NCBI GenBank assembly: GCA_038231255.1
Contig: JBBRLR010000007.1
Span: forward strand, 21,601 to 85,600
Source: JALYUS01 sp038231255
GTDB taxonomy: Bacteria; Chloroflexota; Chloroflexia; Thermomicrobiales; JALYUS01
DNA length: 64,000 nucleotides
Direction: 5' to 3'
The position numbers and the translations under genes were made by a program. Under the pieces are notes generated by a model. That model saw only the letters and a program-made list of their open reading frames with translations. It was not told where the DNA came from and did not search any database. Positions 61,199-64,000 of this stretch are shown piece after piece (position 1 is the stretch's first letter; the number at the start of each line of letters is the position of its first letter).

Positions 61199-61249
61199 GC
61201 GGCACGCCGTCCGCTCGCGCTCATGACCCCTTTCCCCGTTTCTCCTCGG

Positions 61250-61277
61250 AGAGCAGGCATTTCTAGCCTGCTCTTTT
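61250..61277 (+). terminator. Intrinsic terminator after MarR gene
   Basis: AGAGCAGGC and GCCTGCTCT form a 9-bp stem with a 7-base loop, followed by TTTG. Confidence 0.78.
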
Positions 61278-61333
61278 GATTTACCCGCCGCGCTGTCCGA
61301 CCCCTGTGGCATACCGCGCGCCGGACAGCGAAA

Positions 61334-61361
61334 CGGGCGACCGGAATTTCCCAGTCGCCCG
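61334..61361 (-). terminator. Terminator of the TPP-enzyme gene
   Basis: CGGGCGAC and GTCGCCCG form an 8-bp stem 30 bases past the TPP-enzyme stop. On the minus strand it is followed by TTTCGC. Confidence 0.65.
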
Positions 61362-61390
61362 CTTCACTCACGTTTCTATTCCGCCGTGTA

Positions 61391-63028
61391 CTACTTGAAG
61401 GTGGAGAAACTAATCTCCTTGGCGGTGATGAACTCCAGCAGCACGGGTGTGCCTTCCTGCGTCTTCTGGATACCGCGCTTGATCGCCGGGATGATCTCGT
61501 TAGGATCGGTAACGCGCTCGCCGTAGCCGCCGAACGCCTTGGCCATGTCCGCGTAGTTGCCGCTGATGTCGGTGCTACGGTACTTCTTCGTCGCGGCCTG
61601 CATGATTGGCAGCTCGATGGCCATCGAGAAGTTGTTCATCAACATGGACATGATCGGGATGCGCTCGCGCACCGCCGTCTCGAAGTCCATCCCCGTGAAG
61701 CCGATCGCCGCATCACCCCAGAAGTTGATGCAGAGTTTGTCGGGCCGCGCCAGTTTCGCGCCCATCGCGAGGCCGAGACCGTAGCCCAACTGCGTGGACT
61801 TGCCCCAACCGATGTACGAGAGCGGCGTTTCCGACACCCAGAAGGGCACGATCTGGTCGCGCGGGCTGCCCGCGTCGTGCGTGATGATCGTGTTCTTCAC
61901 GTCCACCGTATGCAGCAAATCCCAGATCACGCGGTACGGCGAGATGGGTGTCTCGTCACTGGTCAGTTTCGGGTTCCATTCCGCCAGCCACTTTTCTCGA
62001 CCGGAGGCGATCTGCTGCTTCAGGGCGTCGCCACGGCCGCGCGTCTTGCCGCCGAGCCGGTCGGAAACGGCGGCGATCAACGCATCCAGTGTCAGCGCCG
62101 CGTCCCCGATCAGTGCGTACTGCACGGGGACATCCTTGTTGATGTCCCCCGCGTCGAGCGTTGCATGGACGAACGTCTTGCCCGTTGGCATCGTCACACC
62201 GTAGTTCGTGCGCGCCAGCGAGCAGCCGATGCCGAAGATAACGTCGGCATTCTGGAGCGCGTCCCACGCGGGGCGAGGCATCGAACGGCCCGCGCACCCC
62301 AATGCGAGCGGGTGGTTCTCCGGGAAGGCGCTCTTGCCCTGGATCGTCGTCGTCACGGGCGCTTCGAGCAGCTCCGCCAATTGCTGCAACTGCGGCCACG
62401 CCTTGGCGTAGTGGACGCCCTGCCCGGCGTAGATCACCAACCGCTCCGCGCCGACGAGCACGCCCGCCGCCTCGTCCACCGCCTGCGGATCAGGCCCGGA
62501 GCGGAGCCGGGGTGTCGGCACGTAGGTGATCTCCCCCGGAAATTCCTCGGCCATCACATCGGTCGGAATCTCGACAAGTGTCGGGCGGGGACGGCCATTC
62601 TTCGCCTGGGTGAACGCGCGCCGCAGGGCATCGGGCACCACGCTGGCGAGCGTCACCTGTTCGGCGGATTTGGTGACGTGCTGGAAGTTCATCACGGCGC
62701 TGAAGTTCGGCGGCACATTGTTGAGGTGGCGCGGGAACCCGGCGGGCAGGACGACGATCGGCACCGAATCGGCGTACGCCTGTGCAACGCCGCCGAAGGC
62801 ATTCTCGGTGCCCGGCCCATGCTGCATCGTGAAGACGCCAATCTGATCGCCAGAGGTCACGCGGCTCACCGCGTCGGCCATATGGAGGCCGGTGCGCTCC
62901 TGTCGGACGATGATCGTGCGAATATCCGCCTCGGCGGACGCCTCGATGATCGAGTTGACGGGATAGCCGATGAGGAACTGGACCCCCTCGCGCTTGAGAA
63001 TCTCGGCGACGGCTGCGGATACCTTCAT
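61391..63028 (-). CDS. Thiamine-pyrophosphate-requiring enzyme, acetolactate-synthase-like
   Basis: A 545-residue three-domain TPP enzyme. The N-terminal domain has the cofactor-activating Glu in IIVRQERTGLHMADA near residue 44. A central Rossmann domain carries GAERLVIYAGQGVHYAKAW. The C-terminal domain has the TPP/Mg motif GDAAIGFTGMDFETA, ending in MNN. It belongs to the ilvB/benzoylformate decarboxylase/oxalyl-CoA decarboxylase superfamily. No regulatory subunit is adjacent, so a catabolic decarboxylase or ligase is likelier than branched-chain synthesis. GGGGAAG is 7 bases before the ATG. Confidence 0.93.
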   Translation of the reverse strand: MKVSAAVAEILKREGVQFLIGYPVNSIIEASAEADIRTIIVRQERTGLHMADAVSRVTSGDQIGVFTMQHGPGTENAFGGVAQAYADSVPIVVLPAGFPRHLNNVPPNFSAVMNFQHVTKSAEQVTLASVVPDALRRAFTQAKNGRPRPTLVEIPTDVMAEEFPGEITYVPTPRLRSGPDPQAVDEAAGVLVGAERLVIYAGQGVHYAKAWPQLQQLAELLEAPVTTTIQGKSAFPENHPLALGCAGRSMPRPAWDALQNADVIFGIGCSLARTNYGVTMPTGKTFVHATLDAGDINKDVPVQYALIGDAALTLDALIAAVSDRLGGKTRGRGDALKQQIASGREKWLAEWNPKLTSDETPISPYRVIWDLLHTVDVKNTIITHDAGSPRDQIVPFWVSETPLSYIGWGKSTQLGYGLGLAMGAKLARPDKLCINFWGDAAIGFTGMDFETAVRERIPIMSMLMNNFSMAIELPIMQAATKKYRSTDISGNYADMAKAFGGYGERVTDPNEIIPAIKRGIQKTQEGTPVLLEFITAKEISFSTFK

Positions 63029-63168
63029 TGCGTGCTTCCCCTCGTAATGTTGCGGATGGCCTTCGGGACGATTATAGCCGCTTGTCCCGGCAATACCACC
63101 CGCATCCGCGCCGAATATTCACATACTGAACAGTCCCAGCGGCGAGCGATGGTAGAGCGACACAGAAA

Positions 63169-63194
63169 GGCTCCCCGCTGCTTGCCGGGGAGCC
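63169..63194 (-). terminator. Terminator of the Cys-rich secreted protein gene
   Basis: GGCTCCCCG and CGGGGAGCC form a 9-bp stem with an 8-base loop, 24 bases beyond the minus-strand stop. It is followed on that strand by TTTCTGTG. Confidence 0.85.
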
Positions 63195-63217
63195 ATGCAA
63201 TCAGATGCAGTCAAACG

Positions 63218-63652
63218 TTACGGATCGACGACGACATGCGGCCCACTCGACCCATTCTTCACGATGTTGCCGGCGACGATAACATGCGCAGAAAGGCCGT
63301 TCGCATTCGTGGAGGTCGCAGTCGTGCTGACGAAAAGCGGGCTACCAGCGAGGCACCCGGTGCGTCCGCCGTCACCGCAGTAGGGGCTGACATCCGGCGA
63401 GTCCTGCTGCTGCTGCTGCCCGATCGGGACGCCATTCGCGCAGGTGTAGTATCCGGCGTTGCAGACATATGTTTCTGGCGCACCACCGATCTTGTGGTAG
63501 TAGCAGGTGTAGTCACCGATGTCGCACCCCATCACCTGAAAGGTGCGATCCGGGATCGCCGCGCCCACCGAACCGGCATTCGCGAATGCCATCACCACGA
63601 GCAACATACCGACAGCCATCGTCACGAGCGGGCGCACACCACGAACAATCAT
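63218..63652 (-). CDS. Cysteine-rich secreted protein, unknown function
   Basis: A 144-residue exported protein. The signal peptide covers about residues 1-32 (cleavage near VGA-AIP). The mature region has two similar Cys units, GCDIGDYTCYYH and VCNAGYYTCANG, then a QQQQQ run and YCGDGGRTGC, giving six cysteines that could pair. A short Ser/Thr-rich tail ends VIVAGNIVKNGSSGPHVVVD. AAGGAG is 7 bases before the ATG at 63652. No family is recognised; a small disulfide-stabilised extracellular protein is the best description. Confidence 0.72.
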   Translation of the reverse strand: MIVRGVRPLVTMAVGMLLVVMAFANAGSVGAAIPDRTFQVMGCDIGDYTCYYHKIGGAPETYVCNAGYYTCANGVPIGQQQQQDSPDVSPYCGDGGRTGCLAGSPLFVSTTATSTNANGLSAHVIVAGNIVKNGSSGPHVVVDP

Positions 63653-64000
63653 CCGTTTCTCCTTGTCATCTGAGACAGAACGCGATTCAACGCAGCATAC
63701 ACCACACGAGTATTGTTTGCAAAATCAGCGAGATGCGGAGGAATCTCGCTCTCGCCATGATGAAACACCCAAAGAATCCGGTAGCGTAGGCTTCGGCCTG
63801 CGTCCCCTTCTCGGTAGCACGGGCTTTCCAACCTGCGAGCCGGAGACGCAGGCCGAAGCCTACTTCAAATAGGGATTAGGTGTCGTTCGAGGCTATTCCA
63901 CCTCATTGTTTTTCAGCTAAATAAGGTAGGCTCGGGGTACACCACGTCAGCCATGGCGCCCCCTCCCGGTAGCGTGCCATGGTCTCCGCAGGTCGACGGA
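63653..64000. repeat. Gene-free window end with GTAGCGTAGGCTTCGGCC repeats
   Basis: GTAGCGTAGGCTTCGGCC at about 63781-63800 faces ACGCAGGCCGAAGCCTAC at about 63848-63865. GGTAGCACGGGCTTTCCAACC (63815-63835) lies between them. The last 130 bases show no gene in any frame that I can support. Confidence 0.8.

Overview
The window reads as 64 kb of chromosome from a high-GC bacterium, most probably a Chloroflexota (Thermomicrobia-like) member. This is inferred from content. Lipoproteins carry long Thr/Ala/Pro linkers after an ACGG lipobox. A large secreted protein (25608-27128) is of a type I associate with this phylum. A CUT1 sugar importer lacks its own ATPase. Several families of short dispersed repeats fill the intergenic gaps. 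No rRNA, tRNA, phage, transposase or CRISPR array was found.

Layout. 1-9.3 kb: polyphosphate kinase (cut by the window edge), acyl-CoA and SDR enzymes, an HtrA protease, HU, and a sugar isomerase/mutarotase pair. 9.4-10.6 kb: an AT-rich, foreign-looking ORF with a PD-(D/E)XK-like nuclease signature. 10.7-16.6 kb: a minus-strand operon for uptake and hydrolysis of an amino-sugar oligosaccharide (binding lipoprotein, two permeases, GH3 hexosaminidase, phosphoesterase). 16.8-25.4 kb: acetyltransferase, secreted subtilase, queC, a DUF4350/DUF4129 membrane operon and an intact HigBA-like toxin-antitoxin pair. 25.6-31.4 kb: secreted protein, cupredoxin, DoxX-like membrane protein and a NatAB-like ABC exporter. 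31.4-31.8 kb: an orphan transcription unit (promoter, very short ORF, terminator) between convergent genes. 31.8-41.2 kb: queG, hydrolases, DUF3445, cysteine synthase, S41 protease and an FAD oxidoreductase, interspersed with broken toxin modules. 41.5-48.8 kb: sugar-acid catabolism genes (two Gfo/Idh/MocA dehydrogenases, a uronate-dehydrogenase-like SDR), a cupredoxin lipoprotein, a broken PIN module and nitronate monooxygenase. 49-57 kb: a giant M14 peptidase and a CheB / CheB-CheR-histidine-kinase signalling cluster. 57-64 kb: ferredoxin-NADP reductase, diguanylate cyclase, MarR regulator, TPP enzyme and a Cys-rich secreted protein.

The strongest theme is toxin-antitoxin erosion. Two MNT nucleotidyltransferase antitoxins sit beside HEPN partners reduced to frameshifted or internally deleted remnants. 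A PIN toxin and a DUF4258/DUF2283 pair carry single-base lesions, and the latter pair is bracketed by a 37-nt direct repeat copied from the neighbouring oxidoreductase gene. One more single-base anomaly at 24.5 kb lies in a non-toxin gene, so some single-base lesions may be sequence errors. The HEPN losses cannot be.

A second theme is the dispersed repeats. They occur as snap-back inverted pairs, and in several places they are read in frame as the first or last residues of real proteins.
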